From assembly GCA_025055235.1 (NCBI GenBank), contig JANWYN010000120.1, positions 26,759 to 90,758 on the forward strand: DNA of 64,000 nt. The letters run 5' to 3'. The notes below the pieces were generated by a model. The model saw only the letters and a program-made list of their open reading frames with translations, did not search any database and was not told the DNA's origin. A program made the position numbers and the translations under genes. Shown in pieces: positions 1 to 8,762 of this stretch. Position 1 is the stretch's first letter, and each line of letters opens with the position of its first letter. This DNA is from Candidatus Roseilinea sp. (GTDB lineage Bacteria > Chloroflexota > Anaerolineae > J036 > Brachytrichaceae).

Positions 1-203
1 GCATTATCGGCCAGCAGCGCTTCCGCCGCCTCGCGCGCATTCGCTGCAAACGTAGCTTCGATGCGCCGGTATTCATCGGCGCCGATGCCGTAGATGGCGG
101 CGAGGTTGGCCACGTCCTGCGCGCCGGGCCATTCAGCCACCTTCTTGCCGATGTGAGAGAACTGCAGGCGATAGGCGAATCGTTCAGGCGTCATATACAT
201 CAT
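1..203 (-). CDS. Partial protein, N-terminal part only (possibly SGNH/GDSL hydrolase)
   Basis: The gene runs off the left edge of the window; only about 67 N-terminal residues are visible, beginning MMYMTPERFAYRLQFSHIGK. The start ATG directly follows the stop of the upstream isomerase gene (TGA then ATG, no gap), so the two are probably translated from one message. The visible stretch is helical, with a 'YRRIEATFAANAREAAEALL' segment that I associate from memory with the N-terminal cap of some actinobacterial and Chloroflexota SGNH/GDSL hydrolases. The catalytic part is outside the window, so the product is a guess while the reading frame is well supported. Confidence 0.55.
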   Translation of the reverse strand, partial: MMYMTPERFAYRLQFSHIGKKVAEWPGAQDVANLAAIYGIGADEYRRIEATFAANAREAAEALLADN

Positions 204-1094
204 TCAACACTCCAAGGGAATGTCATGATGATGCGCCACTGCCTGGACGAAATCGCGCGCTTGCGGCACGAGCGCGTTCGGCAGGTGCTCGACGATGAAG
301 TAGCCGTCCGGGCAGGCTGCCTGGAAGCGGCGCATGAACAGCGCGTAGTCCAGCACGCCGGTGCCGGGCACGACCTCTTCGATGTGCACGACGAGCTGGT
401 CGGCCAGACGGCAATCCTTGGCGTGCGCCACCACGATGTCGCGCCCAAGCAGGTCGTAAAGCTCGTTCAGCACGCTCGCCGTGTCGTGCACCTGCTTCAC
501 CGTGCCCACGAAGTTGACCGGGTCACAGTTGAACTTGAGCGCCGGCGAACCGACGGCGTCGAGCAGATCGCGCACGCGCTGCGGCGTGTCGAGCGCGGAG
601 AGCACATGCCCCTCCACGGCCACCGTCACGCCTTCGTCCTGCGCCGTGGCGCACACCCGGCGCAGGCTGTCCACGATGTTGTCGAACGTGCGCGCGGAGT
701 GATTCTCCGGATGCGCATACCAGTGGCCGTTCGGGTTGTGCCCGCCCGGCCGCACATAGACGCTGGGCGCATTCACCATTCGGCCGATGCGCACCAGCGC
801 CTGCATGCCGCGCACGCCTGCGGCGCGCACTGCATCATCGTAGCTGCACAGCGGCTCGTACCAGCCGTTCACCTGCGCCACCTCGAGGCCGGCTGCATCG
901 AAGGCGCGCTTCACCCGTCGCACGTCGTCGAGGTCGGCCTCCAGCGGACGATGGATGAATAACTGCGCACCGCGAAAGCCGGCTTGGCGCACGCGCCGCG
1001 CCGCTGCTACGTCAATCGTCCGCCAGTCCGGTGGCAGGAGCACCGCGTTGGGTTCGTCGGGGTGGGCCAGTTGGCCTGCGACGCCGAGCTTCAT
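204..1094 (-). CDS. Sugar phosphate isomerase/epimerase-type TIM barrel protein
   Basis: A 296-residue protein of the AP-endonuclease-2/xylose-isomerase-like TIM-barrel superfamily, which contains sugar isomerases, epimerases and inosose dehydratases. Recognisable strand-end motifs include 'VAVEGHVLSALD', 'FNCDPVNFVG', 'VVAHAKD' and the C-terminal 'VVPGTGVLDY', where the Glu, Asp and His side chains would bind the divalent metal. Length is normal for the family. It lies 9 bp downstream of an SDR dehydrogenase and abuts the partial gene to the left, so the three form one leftward operon. An isomerase plus SDR suggests catabolism of a sugar or sugar acid, but the substrate cannot be read from the sequence. 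Confidence 0.85.
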   Translation of the reverse strand: MKLGVAGQLAHPDEPNAVLLPPDWRTIDVAAARRVRQAGFRGAQLFIHRPLEADLDDVRRVKRAFDAAGLEVAQVNGWYEPLCSYDDAVRAAGVRGMQALVRIGRMVNAPSVYVRPGGHNPNGHWYAHPENHSARTFDNIVDSLRRVCATAQDEGVTVAVEGHVLSALDTPQRVRDLLDAVGSPALKFNCDPVNFVGTVKQVHDTASVLNELYDLLGRDIVVAHAKDCRLADQLVVHIEEVVPGTGVLDYALFMRRFQAACPDGYFIVEHLPNALVPQARDFVQAVAHHHDIPLEC

Positions 1095-1103
1095 GCGGCC
1101 CTC

Positions 1104-1820
1104 CTAACGTGTCTGGATCATGCCGCGCACGTAGTCGGCGTCGTCGCTGGCCAGCCAGGCGAGGATGCGCCCGACGCCAGCCGGCTCGCCGAGGGTGAGT
1201 TGTTGTTGCTCACCGCCCGGGCCGAATCGCTCACGCTCGGCGGCGATGACCAACCGCTTCATCGCCGTGTCAATGTTGCCCGGCATCACGACGTTGACGC
1301 GGATGTTGTCGGCGGCCAGCTTGTTTGCCAGCGTGATGCCCAGCGCGTTCACGCCGCCCTTGCTCGCGCCATACGCGTATGACGAGCTGCCGCCGATCGC
1401 CGCGCCCGACGACACGAGCACGATCACGCCCTTGCCTGCCTTTTTGAGTAACGGGACGGCGTATTTGGCGCACAAAAAGCTGCCGATCAGATTCACGTCC
1501 ACTACAGACCGGAAGGTGGCGAGGTCGAATTCCTCGAGCGGTACGAACGCGCCGCGCAAGATACCGGCGGTCTGGATCAGCGCGTCGAGCCGGCCGTACT
1601 GAGCGGCGACGCCGGCAAACGCGGCCGCGACCGAGGCTTCATCGGCGACGTTGATGGAGAAGAAAGAACCGCCAACGGCGGACGCAGTCGCACGTCCTTC
1701 GGCTTCGTTGAGGTCGGCGACGATCACGGTGGCGCCGGCGGCAGCGCAGATTTCAGCCGTCGCCTTGCCGATGCCCGTCGCGCCACCGACGATGGCGACG
1801 ATTTTGTTCTGAAGATTCAT
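1104..1820 (-). CDS. SDR family oxidoreductase
   Basis: A 238-residue short-chain dehydrogenase with an N-terminal NAD(P)-binding motif (GGATGIGKATAE) and the catalytic Ser-Tyr-Lys set in 'SSGAAIGGSSSYAYGASKGG'. I chose the ATG at 1820 because MNLQNKIVAIVGG is where SDR proteins normally begin; further in-frame starts at 1832 and 1853 would add a non-conserved tail. The C-terminus ends in 'YVRGMIQTR' and lacks the usual 'VDGG' block, so it is slightly shorter than most SDRs and may have lost its last strand. It is first in a leftward operon with the TIM-barrel isomerase and probably oxidises or reduces the same carbohydrate. Confidence 0.85.
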   Translation of the reverse strand: MNLQNKIVAIVGGATGIGKATAEICAAAGATVIVADLNEAEGRATASAVGGSFFSINVADEASVAAAFAGVAAQYGRLDALIQTAGILRGAFVPLEEFDLATFRSVVDVNLIGSFLCAKYAVPLLKKAGKGVIVLVSSGAAIGGSSSYAYGASKGGVNALGITLANKLAADNIRVNVVMPGNIDTAMKRLVIAAERERFGPGGEQQQLTLGEPAGVGRILAWLASDDADYVRGMIQTR

Positions 1821-1913
1821 GGCAGCGGGCATATATCGCACAGGCTGCGCCAAACGTCAATTTCCTCACCGGCGCGGGCTTCCGAAGTTCTGCCTTGCGA
1901 ATACCCGACTACC

Positions 1914-1957
1914 TTACAATCTACCTACACAAGGTTACAACCTGCACGAGATTACAA
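1914..1957. promoter_or_regulatory. Divergent promoter region with three TTACAA direct repeats
   Basis: The gap between the leftward SDR gene and the rightward BtpA-like gene holds three copies of TTACAA (at 1914, 1935 and 1952), spaced 21 and 17 bp. The first is part of a possible -10 box (TACAAT). The even spacing on one DNA face suggests a regulator site, but this is weak evidence. Confidence 0.25.
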
Positions 1958-1976
1958 CGTTCAAACCATCAAGTTA

Positions 1977-2792
1977 ATGAATACCCTTCTCGCTGATCTC
2001 TTTCACGTCCCCAAGCCCGTGATCGCCATGGTGCACTTTCCACCGCTGCCGGGGACGCCGCTCTACGACGAAAAGCGCGGCGTCGAAGGCATCCTCGAAA
2101 GCGTCCGGCGCGATCTCCGCGTGCTTCTGGATGGTGGCGTGGATGGTCTGCTGTTCTGCAACGAAGGCGACCGTCCCTATGCCCTGCAGGCCGATTTCGA
2201 GGCGATCGCCGTCATGACGCGTGTGATCACCGAGACGGCACCGCGGGATCGTCCCTTCGGCGTGGATTTTCTGTGGGATCCCAAGGCGCCGCTGGCGATC
2301 GCTTTGGCCACAGGAGCCGCTTTCGTGCGCGAAGTGTTCACCGGCGTATACGAGAGCGACATGGGCCTATGGAACACCAATCCCGCAGCAATGCTGCGTT
2401 ACCGCCGCAATATCGGGGCAAGTCACATCAAGGTCTTCTACAACATCACGCCGGAGTTCGCTTCGCCCATCGGACGCCGATCTGTGGGGCAGGTCGCGCG
2501 CAGTGCGGTAGTGTCCTCACTGGCCGATGCCTTGCTCGTCTCCGGCCCAATGGCCGGCGCCGAACCAGACCTCAACCAGCTGCGCGAAGCTAAAGAGGCG
2601 ACCGGCGGACAAGTGCCGGTGCTCCTCAACACCGGCGCACGCGCAGAAAACATCCGCCGGTTCTTCAGCGTTGCCGATGGCGTGATCGTGGGCTCCGGCC
2701 TGAAAGTGGACGGCTATACGTGGAACCCGGTAGACCCTGCGCGCGTGAAGGCATTCATGGAAGTCGTGCGCGACATTCGCAGAAATCTCTAA
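1977..2792 (+). CDS. BtpA/SgcQ family TIM-barrel protein
   Basis: A 271-residue protein starting MNTLLADLFHVPKPVIAMVH that matches the BtpA/SgcQ family: N-terminal 'VHFPPLPGTPLYD', central 'DGLLFCNEGDRPY' and C-terminal 'VLLNTGARAENIRRFFSVAD' followed by 'GVIVGSGLKVDG', the last being a phosphate-binding type loop of TIM barrels. Family members include BtpA, linked to photosystem I stability in cyanobacteria, and SgcQ, encoded in a sugar operon of E. coli; the reaction is not established. The gene is 12 bp upstream of an ABC ATPase gene and faces away from the sugar isomerase/SDR operon. A role in nucleoside or sugar-phosphate metabolism is likely but unproven. Confidence 0.85.
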   Translation: MNTLLADLFHVPKPVIAMVHFPPLPGTPLYDEKRGVEGILESVRRDLRVLLDGGVDGLLFCNEGDRPYALQADFEAIAVMTRVITETAPRDRPFGVDFLWDPKAPLAIALATGAAFVREVFTGVYESDMGLWNTNPAAMLRYRRNIGASHIKVFYNITPEFASPIGRRSVGQVARSAVVSSLADALLVSGPMAGAEPDLNQLREAKEATGGQVPVLLNTGARAENIRRFFSVADGVIVGSGLKVDGYTWNPVDPARVKAFMEVVRDIRRNL

Positions 2793-2804
2793 ACCGTCGC
2801 TTCC

Positions 2805-3548
<744 letters not shown>

Positions 3549-3563
3549 AGACAACCTACAACC

Positions 3564-4238
3564 ATGCACGCCGCCGTACGCCAAATCGCCGCCATCGTCC
3601 GCAAAGACATCCTGCTGGAGTTGCGCACGCGCGAATCCATCACCGCCATGGTCGTGTTCGCGGTGATGGCCATCGTCATGTTCAACTTCGCGCTGCGGCT
3701 GCGGGTGGACACGTTTCGCCCGCTCACGCCCGGCGTGCTGTGGGTGACGCTGGTGTTCGCCGGAACGTTGGGGCTTTCGCGCTCGATGTCGTCCGAGCAA
3801 ATCAACCAGTGCATGGACGGCCTGCTGCTGGCGCCATGCGACCGCAGCGTGATCTTCGCCGGCAAAGCCATCACCAACGTCATCTTCACCTTGGCCGTGG
3901 CGCTGGTGGTCACGCCGATTATGGCTATCCTGTTCGACGAGACGCTCTTGCAACCCGGCGTGTGGCTGGTGGTGGTGCTCGGCGTGGTCGGCTACGCCGG
4001 CACCGGCACATTGATCGCGACGATGGCCGCCAGCACCCGCGCGCGCGAGGTGTTCCTGCCCATTTTGCTCTTCCCGCTTGCATTGCCGCTGCTGGTCGCG
4101 GCCGTCATCGCCACGTCGGGCTTTCTCGACCGGCTGCCGCTCGATGAATTCGCAGCGTGGATCGGCGTCGAGCTTGCTTTCATCGTCATCTTCTGGACGG
4201 CGGGCACGTTGCTGTTCGAGTATCTGGTAGAGGGATGA
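3564..4238 (+). CDS. ccmB: ABC transporter permease, CcmB-like
   Basis: A 224-residue membrane protein with six predicted hydrophobic segments, starting MHAAVRQIAAIVRKDILLEL. The N-terminal 'RKDILLELRTRESI' and the loop 'MDGLLLAPCDRSVIFAGKA' are typical of CcmB, the permease partner of CcmA. It follows the ATPase by 15 bp, so the two form one transporter. In cytochrome c maturation CcmAB acts with CcmC to release holo-CcmE; none of those genes is visible here, so either the remaining genes are elsewhere or the pair has another job. The ending 'FEYLVEG' is followed by two hairpins. Confidence 0.82.
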   Translation: MHAAVRQIAAIVRKDILLELRTRESITAMVVFAVMAIVMFNFALRLRVDTFRPLTPGVLWVTLVFAGTLGLSRSMSSEQINQCMDGLLLAPCDRSVIFAGKAITNVIFTLAVALVVTPIMAILFDETLLQPGVWLVVVLGVVGYAGTGTLIATMAASTRAREVFLPILLFPLALPLLVAAVIATSGFLDRLPLDEFAAWIGVELAFIVIFWTAGTLLFEYLVEG

Positions 4239-4279
4239 GGCTGCTGCAGGCAAAGTCCCCTCTGCGGACTGGGTCGCCG

Positions 4280-4316
4280 GTCGCCGAGAGGCGACTTCGC
4301 GCTGTGTAGCGCGAAG
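4280..4316. terminator. Two adjacent perfect hairpins after the ccmAB-like pair
   Basis: GTCGCC-GAGA-GGCGAC (4280-4295) shares its last base with CTTCGCGCT-GTGT-AGCGCGAAG (4295-4316). The first has a GNRA-type loop. No T-run follows, so intrinsic termination is not assured; they may instead protect the 3' end of the message. Confidence 0.4.
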
Positions 4317-4386
4317 TGCATTGCCGCGCAACTGCCCCTACGAGAAATGCGCCCATCACGGCTCACTTCCGCGATAATCCTCGGCG

Positions 4387-5676
4387 ATGAAAGAGCATTC
4401 ATTCTGGTCGGACACGGTTGCTGCTTTCTCACCTGCGCCGCACGAGTTGCCTCCGCGCGTGGATGTCGCCATTGTCGGTGGAGGCTATACAGGGCTATCG
4501 GCAGCGCGCGAACTGGCGCGCCGCGGCGCCCGCGTCGCCGTGCTCGAAGCGAACACGATCGGCTGGGGCGCCAGTTCCCGCAACGGTGGCATGGTGCTCA
4601 CCGGGCTCAAGGCCGGCGTCGGCAAATTGGTCAAGCAGTTCGGGGTGGAGACGGCGCGCGCGCTGTTCTGCACGTCGCTCGACGCGATCAACTACGTCGA
4701 GCAGGTCGTCGGTGAAGAAAGCATTGCATGCGACTTCCGCCGGTTCGGCCATATCGAGCTGGCCTACAAACCCGGCCACTTCACCGGCTTCATCCACGAG
4801 GCGGAATTGCTGCAGAAACACTTCCAGCACCCGGTGCGCCTGGTGGACAAGGCGCATCTGAGCGACGAGATCGAGAGCGAGCTATACCACGGCGGCCTAA
4901 TAGACGAAGCGAGCGCCGGCGTGAACCCGGCGCAGTATGCCGCCGGCCTGGCGCGTGCTGCCGAACGCGCCGGCGCTTGGCTATTCGCGCACACGCGCGT
5001 CGTGCACATCGAGCGAGGCGCCGCCAACGGCCAGGGCTTCAATGTCGCCACCTCGCGGGGCAAGCTACGCGCAGATCAGGTCATGATCGCGACGAACGGC
5101 TATACCGAGCGGCTCGTCCCCTGGCTGCAACGCCGCATCATCCCGATTGGCTCCTACATTATCGCCACCGAGCCGCTGCCGCCGGAACTCGCGCAGCGGG
5201 TCAACCCACGCCGGCGCATGATGTTCGACTCGAAGAACTTCCTCTACTACTTCCGCCTCTCGGCAGACAATCGCATGATCTTCGGCGGACGCGCCGGCTT
5301 CGTGCCGCCTAACGCCGACACCCTGCGCCGAAGCGCCGCGATCTTACAGCGCGGCATGCTGGAGGTTTACCCGCAGTTGAAGGGCATCACGGTCGAATAT
5401 GCCTGGGGCGGCACGCTCGGATTCACGTTCGATTTGTTGCCCCATGCTGGGACGACTCCGGACGGCGTGCATTACGCGCTCGGATGCGGCGGCCACGGCG
5501 TGGCGCTGCTCTCCTATCTGGGCGCGTGCGTCGCGCGACGCATCGCCGGCGAGCGCGTCGAAAATCCGCTGTTCAACCTGCCTTTCCCCACCGCGCCGGC
5601 CAACCTCTACAACGGCAATCCATGGTTCTTGCCGCTAGCCGGGCTGTATTACCGGCTGCTCGATGCGATCAGCTAG
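4387..5676 (+). CDS. FAD-dependent oxidoreductase (DAO family, PuuB-like)
   Basis: A 429-residue flavoenzyme of the D-amino-acid-oxidase fold. The N-terminus has the dinucleotide-binding motif 'VAIVGGGYTGLSAARELAR' followed by 'GWGASSRNGGM', the block found in gamma-glutamylputrescine oxidase (PuuB) and related amine oxidases. The C-terminal 'WGGTLGFTFDLLPHAG' and 'GCGGHGVALLSYLG' form the second FAD-contact region. It likely oxidises a secondary or primary amine with O2 or another acceptor in the cytoplasm. It stands alone between the ccmAB-like pair and the convergent greA, so no pathway can be read from neighbours. Confidence 0.85.
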   Translation: MKEHSFWSDTVAAFSPAPHELPPRVDVAIVGGGYTGLSAARELARRGARVAVLEANTIGWGASSRNGGMVLTGLKAGVGKLVKQFGVETARALFCTSLDAINYVEQVVGEESIACDFRRFGHIELAYKPGHFTGFIHEAELLQKHFQHPVRLVDKAHLSDEIESELYHGGLIDEASAGVNPAQYAAGLARAAERAGAWLFAHTRVVHIERGAANGQGFNVATSRGKLRADQVMIATNGYTERLVPWLQRRIIPIGSYIIATEPLPPELAQRVNPRRRMMFDSKNFLYYFRLSADNRMIFGGRAGFVPPNADTLRRSAAILQRGMLEVYPQLKGITVEYAWGGTLGFTFDLLPHAGTTPDGVHYALGCGGHGVALLSYLGACVARRIAGERVENPLFNLPFPTAPANLYNGNPWFLPLAGLYYRLLDAIS

Positions 5677-5890
5677 CGCTTCCAACTTCACGCTTCGACG
5701 CAGCGAGGGCGGATGCTGGTGAAGCTCGCCTCTTCCATGGGCTTCACCGGCTTGGGGTAAAGCCGGCGTCACTTGATCGCGCCGCTGCGCTTCGAGCTAG
5801 ACACAGGTGCATTCGCGTATAGGGACAGAGGTGTCGCGCGTAGGGCGCGGACGCCGTTCCGCGCCGATGAGGCGCCAGGCCGGATCGGCG

Positions 5891-6376
5891 TCATTCGATA
5901 GCCAGGATCTTGAAGACAGTCACGCCAGCGGGCGTCACCACGCGCACCTTTGCCCCCACGCGCTTGCCGATCAGTGCCTGGCCTAGGGGCGAGGCGTTCG
6001 AGATCTTGCCGTTCATCGGATCGGCCTCTGCGACGCCGACGATCTGGAAGGTTTCCTGATCGTCGAAGCCGTCTTCGACCACCGTGACGCGGCTGCCCAT
6101 GCGCACTTCCCCCTGGTCGTTCGTCGTTTCGTCGAGGATGATGCTGTCGGCCAGCATGCGTTCGAGGGCCAGGATGCGCCCCTCTAGGAATCCCTGCTCC
6201 TCTTTCGCTGCCACATAGTCCGCATTCTCCGACAAGTCGCCTTGTTGAATGGCGAAACGCAGGCGCTCCGCCAGCTCGGGGCGCTTCACATCGCGCAGAT
6301 ACGCCAGCTCGTCGCGCAGCTTTTGCGCACCTTCGGGAGTGAGATAGATCTTGTTCGCATCGTGCGGGCTCGACAT
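5891..6376 (-). CDS. greA: Transcription elongation factor GreA
   Basis: A 161-residue GreA. The N-terminal coiled coil carries the conserved tip 'GDLSENADYVAAKEEQGF', whose acidic residues reach the RNA polymerase active centre and stimulate cleavage of backtracked RNA. The C-terminal FKBP-like domain contains 'GSRVTVVED' and 'ISNASPLGQALIGKRVG'. I chose the ATG at 6376 (MSSPHDANKIYLTPEG); a TTG two codons upstream is possible. Length is close to the usual 158 residues. It is transcribed alone, convergent with the amine oxidase gene. Confidence 0.95.
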   Translation of the reverse strand: MSSPHDANKIYLTPEGAQKLRDELAYLRDVKRPELAERLRFAIQQGDLSENADYVAAKEEQGFLEGRILALERMLADSIILDETTNDQGEVRMGSRVTVVEDGFDDQETFQIVGVAEADPMNGKISNASPLGQALIGKRVGAKVRVVTPAGVTVFKILAIE

Positions 6377-6414
6377 GCGCAAAATTTTACCTGACCAAGA
6401 CCATACGACGTGAT

Positions 6415-6550
6415 GGGGTACATTCGCCGGCAGGGTAACGCGCAGGCTCGGGTAGGGCGCGCTCTGAATGGCCCGGCGAATAGGCTACCGCGGCGCGCCA
6501 TCGCCGGTGCGTCATTGGCGCGGAACGGCGTCCGCGCCCTGCGCGACGTT
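6415..6550 (+). repeat. Dispersed repeat family B, copy 1
   Basis: Begins GGGGTACATTCGCC and contains TAGGGCGCGCTCTGAATGGC and GGCGCGGAACGGCGTC. The same blocks occur in order at 36336-36498, and in reverse orientation at 21092-21282. It fills the space between greA and the next SDR gene. I do not see a right terminal inverted repeat in this copy. Confidence 0.65.
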
Positions 6551-6605
6551 TTGGCCTCATTTGCCTCTTCTGCGCGAAGGCACTTTGTGGTACACAATCG
6601 CGGAA

Positions 6606-7337
6606 ATGGAAATCGCAGGATCAGTCGTCCTCATCACCGGCGCCGCGCAGCGTGTCGGTCGTGCTGTGGCGCTCGACCTAGCGGCGCATGGCGCGCACAT
6701 CGCGTTCAGCTACTACCTCGCAAGCGAGCCGTGGCGAGACACGGCAGACGCGATCGAGCGCTACGGCGTGCACAGCCTGGCCATGCAGGCGGACGTGACC
6801 CGAGCCGGCGACGTGCGCGCATTGGCACATGCTGCGCTGCAGCGCTTCGGGCGCGTGGACGTTCTCATCAACAACGCATCCGTTTGGCTGAAGAAACCGG
6901 CCCTCGAGATCAGCGAGGCAGAATGGGACGCAGAGATGAACCTGAACGCTAAAGCAGCGTTCATGATGGCGCAGGCTGTCGCGCCGCACATGATCGCGCA
7001 AGGCCACGGCCTGATCATCAACATCACCGACCTGTCGGCGTTTCAGACCTGGCCGGGCTACGCGCATCACTCGGCCAGCAAGGCCGCGCTGGTCGCGCTC
7101 ACCAGGGTGCTGGCGCTGGAGTGGGCGCCGCAGGTGCGCGTGAACGCGATCGCGCCCGGCACCGTGCTGCTGCCGGATGACGCCGACGATGCCAAACGCC
7201 GGTGGGCTATCGAAAGGTCGGCCCTCAAGCGCATCGGCACGCCGGAGGACGTCGCGCGCACGGTGCGTTACCTGATCGAAGAGGACTTCGCCACCGGCGC
7301 GGTGTATTTCGTGGACGGCGGGCGGTCGTTGGTGTGA
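6606..7337 (+). CDS. SDR family oxidoreductase, FolM/pteridine-reductase-like
   Basis: A 243-residue SDR starting MEIAGSVVLITGAAQRVGRA. The 'GAAQRVGRAVALDLAAHGAH' block, 'LINNASVWLKKP' instead of the common NNAG, and the active site 'YAHHSASKAALVALTRVLAL' resemble dihydromonapterin/pteridine reductases (FolM, PTR1), which reduce pterins with NADPH. The C-terminus ends 'GAVYFVDGGRSLV', a normal SDR end. An upstream in-frame start would run through the dispersed repeat and is rejected. It is followed by a heptamer array and then the promoter of the ROK regulator. A general carbonyl reductase role cannot be excluded. Confidence 0.8.
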   Translation: MEIAGSVVLITGAAQRVGRAVALDLAAHGAHIAFSYYLASEPWRDTADAIERYGVHSLAMQADVTRAGDVRALAHAALQRFGRVDVLINNASVWLKKPALEISEAEWDAEMNLNAKAAFMMAQAVAPHMIAQGHGLIINITDLSAFQTWPGYAHHSASKAALVALTRVLALEWAPQVRVNAIAPGTVLLPDDADDAKRRWAIERSALKRIGTPEDVARTVRYLIEEDFATGAVYFVDGGRSLV

Positions 7338-7340
7338 ACG

Positions 7341-7402
7341 TCTGCGTCTTTCGTCTTGCGTCCTGCGTCTTTCGTCTTTCGTCTTGCGTCTCGCGTCGTG
7401 AC
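7341..7402 (+). repeat. Heptamer array (TCTTGCG/TCTTTCG type)
   Basis: Nine consecutive 7-bp units (such as TCTTTCG, TCTTGCG, TCCTGCG, TCTCGCG) immediately after the SDR stop codon, upstream of the ROK gene promoter. Not an inverted repeat. Confidence 0.85.
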
Positions 7403-7431
7403 GGGCGAGCGCGGCAAGCCTGGAATCGGTG

Positions 7432-7460
7432 TTGACATTTGCGGCCCGCACCCTTACAAT
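7432..7460 (+). promoter_or_regulatory. Sigma-70-type promoter of the ROK regulator gene
   Basis: A consensus TTGACA (7432-7437) and TACAAT (7455-7460) are separated by exactly 17 bp, the best promoter match I found in the window. The transcription start would fall inside the palindrome at 7467-7489. Confidence 0.8.
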
Positions 7461-7466
7461 TCAAAT

Positions 7467-7489
7467 TAATTTCTCAAGTTGAGAAATTA
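7467..7489. promoter_or_regulatory. Palindromic operator (23 bp)
   Basis: A perfect 23-bp palindrome with half-site TAATTTCTCAA around a central G, directly downstream of the -10 box and about 14 bp before the ROK gene ATG. Position and symmetry suit a dimeric repressor, most simply autoregulation by the ROK protein. I saw no second copy before the downstream sugar-binding protein gene. Confidence 0.75.
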
Positions 7490-7502
7490 TTGAGATGCCG
7501 CC

Positions 7503-8762
7503 ATGTCCAAGCCGACATTCGCCGGGAGCAACGCCAGCTTAGTGCGAGCACACAACCTGCGCGCTGTGCTCAATCACTTCCTCAACGAAGGCAGCGTCTC
7601 GCGCGCCCAGCTTGCCGAACGCACCGCGCTCTCCAACACCACCATCACCAATCTGATAGACGACTTGCTCACGCAGGGCATCGTCGTCGAAGACGACACT
7701 GAGACAGCACGCGCCCGGGCTTCGAGCGACGGCAGCCGGCGCGTCGGGCGGCCGCGCACCGGCCTGCGGCTCAACCCCAACGCCCGCTACGCTGCCGGCG
7801 TGCACATCGGCATCGGCATCCTGCGCGTCGCCGTCGTCAACCTGCACGCCGAGATCATCCAGAACACCATCGCCAACTTCGACGTCGCTGCACCGGCGGA
7901 ACATGTCCTAAACCAGATTGCGCGTTTGGTGAAACAAACCATCGCCGGCAGCCGCATCGAGACCGATCGCCTGATCGGGCTGGGCATCGGCGCGTCGGGA
8001 CTGGTGGACTATGGGACCGGCGTTAACGTGTTCGCGCCCAACCTGGGCTGGCGCGATGTGCCGCTGCGCGATTGGATGCAAGACCGGCTCGGCCTGCCCA
8101 CAGCGGTAGACAACAACGTCCGCGCAATGGCGCTGGGCGAGGCGCTGTTCGGCGCCGGGCGCAACGTAGGTGTGCTGGCGTTCGTCTATGGTCGCGTGGG
8201 CGTAGGCGCGGGCTTCGTGGTCAACGGGCGGGCATTCCGCGGCAGCGGCGCCGGCGCCGGCGAGATCGGCCACACGGTGATGATCCCCGACGGTGGCGAC
8301 CTATGCGGGTGTGGCCAGCGCGGCTGCCTGGAGACGCTGGTGTCCGAGCCGGTGATCGTCCGCGAAGCAGAGCGACTGGCGCGGCGGCGCCCGCACAGCG
8401 CGCTAGCACGTTGCCTAGCACAGAACGGCCAGACGAAGCCGATCGAACGCATCTTCGCCGCTGCCCGCGAAGGCGACGCCGCCACGCTCAGGCTGCTCGA
8501 GGGTCGCGCGCGCTATTTGGGCATCGCCCTGGCCAATCTGGTGAACGTGCTCAACCCGGAGTTGATCCTGTTGGGCGGCATGTTTGCACAGGGCAGTGAG
8601 TTCTTCCTGCCGATGGCCGAGCGCACGATGCGCGAACGCGCGTTTGCCGGCCTGGGCGATCGCGTGCGCGTGCAACCCACACAGTTCGGCTGGCGCGCCG
8701 GCGTGATCGGCGCGGCCTCGCTGGCGCTGAGCACCTTCTTCTACCAACTGGAGGACGCATGA
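7503..8762 (+). CDS. ROK family transcriptional regulator
   Basis: A 419-residue XylR/NagC-type repressor. Residues about 10-65 form a winged helix-turn-helix ('GSVSRAQLAERTALSNTTIT'), and the remainder is a ROK domain with 'LIGLGIGASGLVDYGTG', the glucose-contact 'GAGEIGHTVM' and the zinc-site 'CGCGQRGCLETLVS'. Such proteins bind a sugar and release operator DNA. A near-consensus promoter and a perfect palindrome lie just upstream. The stop codon overlaps the ATG of the following sugar isomerase-like gene (ATGA), so regulator and enzyme are co-translated and the locus downstream (to about 15.9 kb) is the likely regulon. The effector sugar is unknown. Confidence 0.92.
   Translation: MSKPTFAGSNASLVRAHNLRAVLNHFLNEGSVSRAQLAERTALSNTTITNLIDDLLTQGIVVEDDTETARARASSDGSRRVGRPRTGLRLNPNARYAAGVHIGIGILRVAVVNLHAEIIQNTIANFDVAAPAEHVLNQIARLVKQTIAGSRIETDRLIGLGIGASGLVDYGTGVNVFAPNLGWRDVPLRDWMQDRLGLPTAVDNNVRAMALGEALFGAGRNVGVLAFVYGRVGVGAGFVVNGRAFRGSGAGAGEIGHTVMIPDGGDLCGCGQRGCLETLVSEPVIVREAERLARRRPHSALARCLAQNGQTKPIERIFAAAREGDAATLRLLEGRARYLGIALANLVNVLNPELILLGGMFAQGSEFFLPMAERTMRERAFAGLGDRVRVQPTQFGWRAGVIGAASLALSTFFYQLEDA

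Noticed and set aside
7341..7402. Heptamer arrays considered as CRISPR arrays
   Set aside because: Units are 7 bp with no spacers of regular length, and no cas genes are present.
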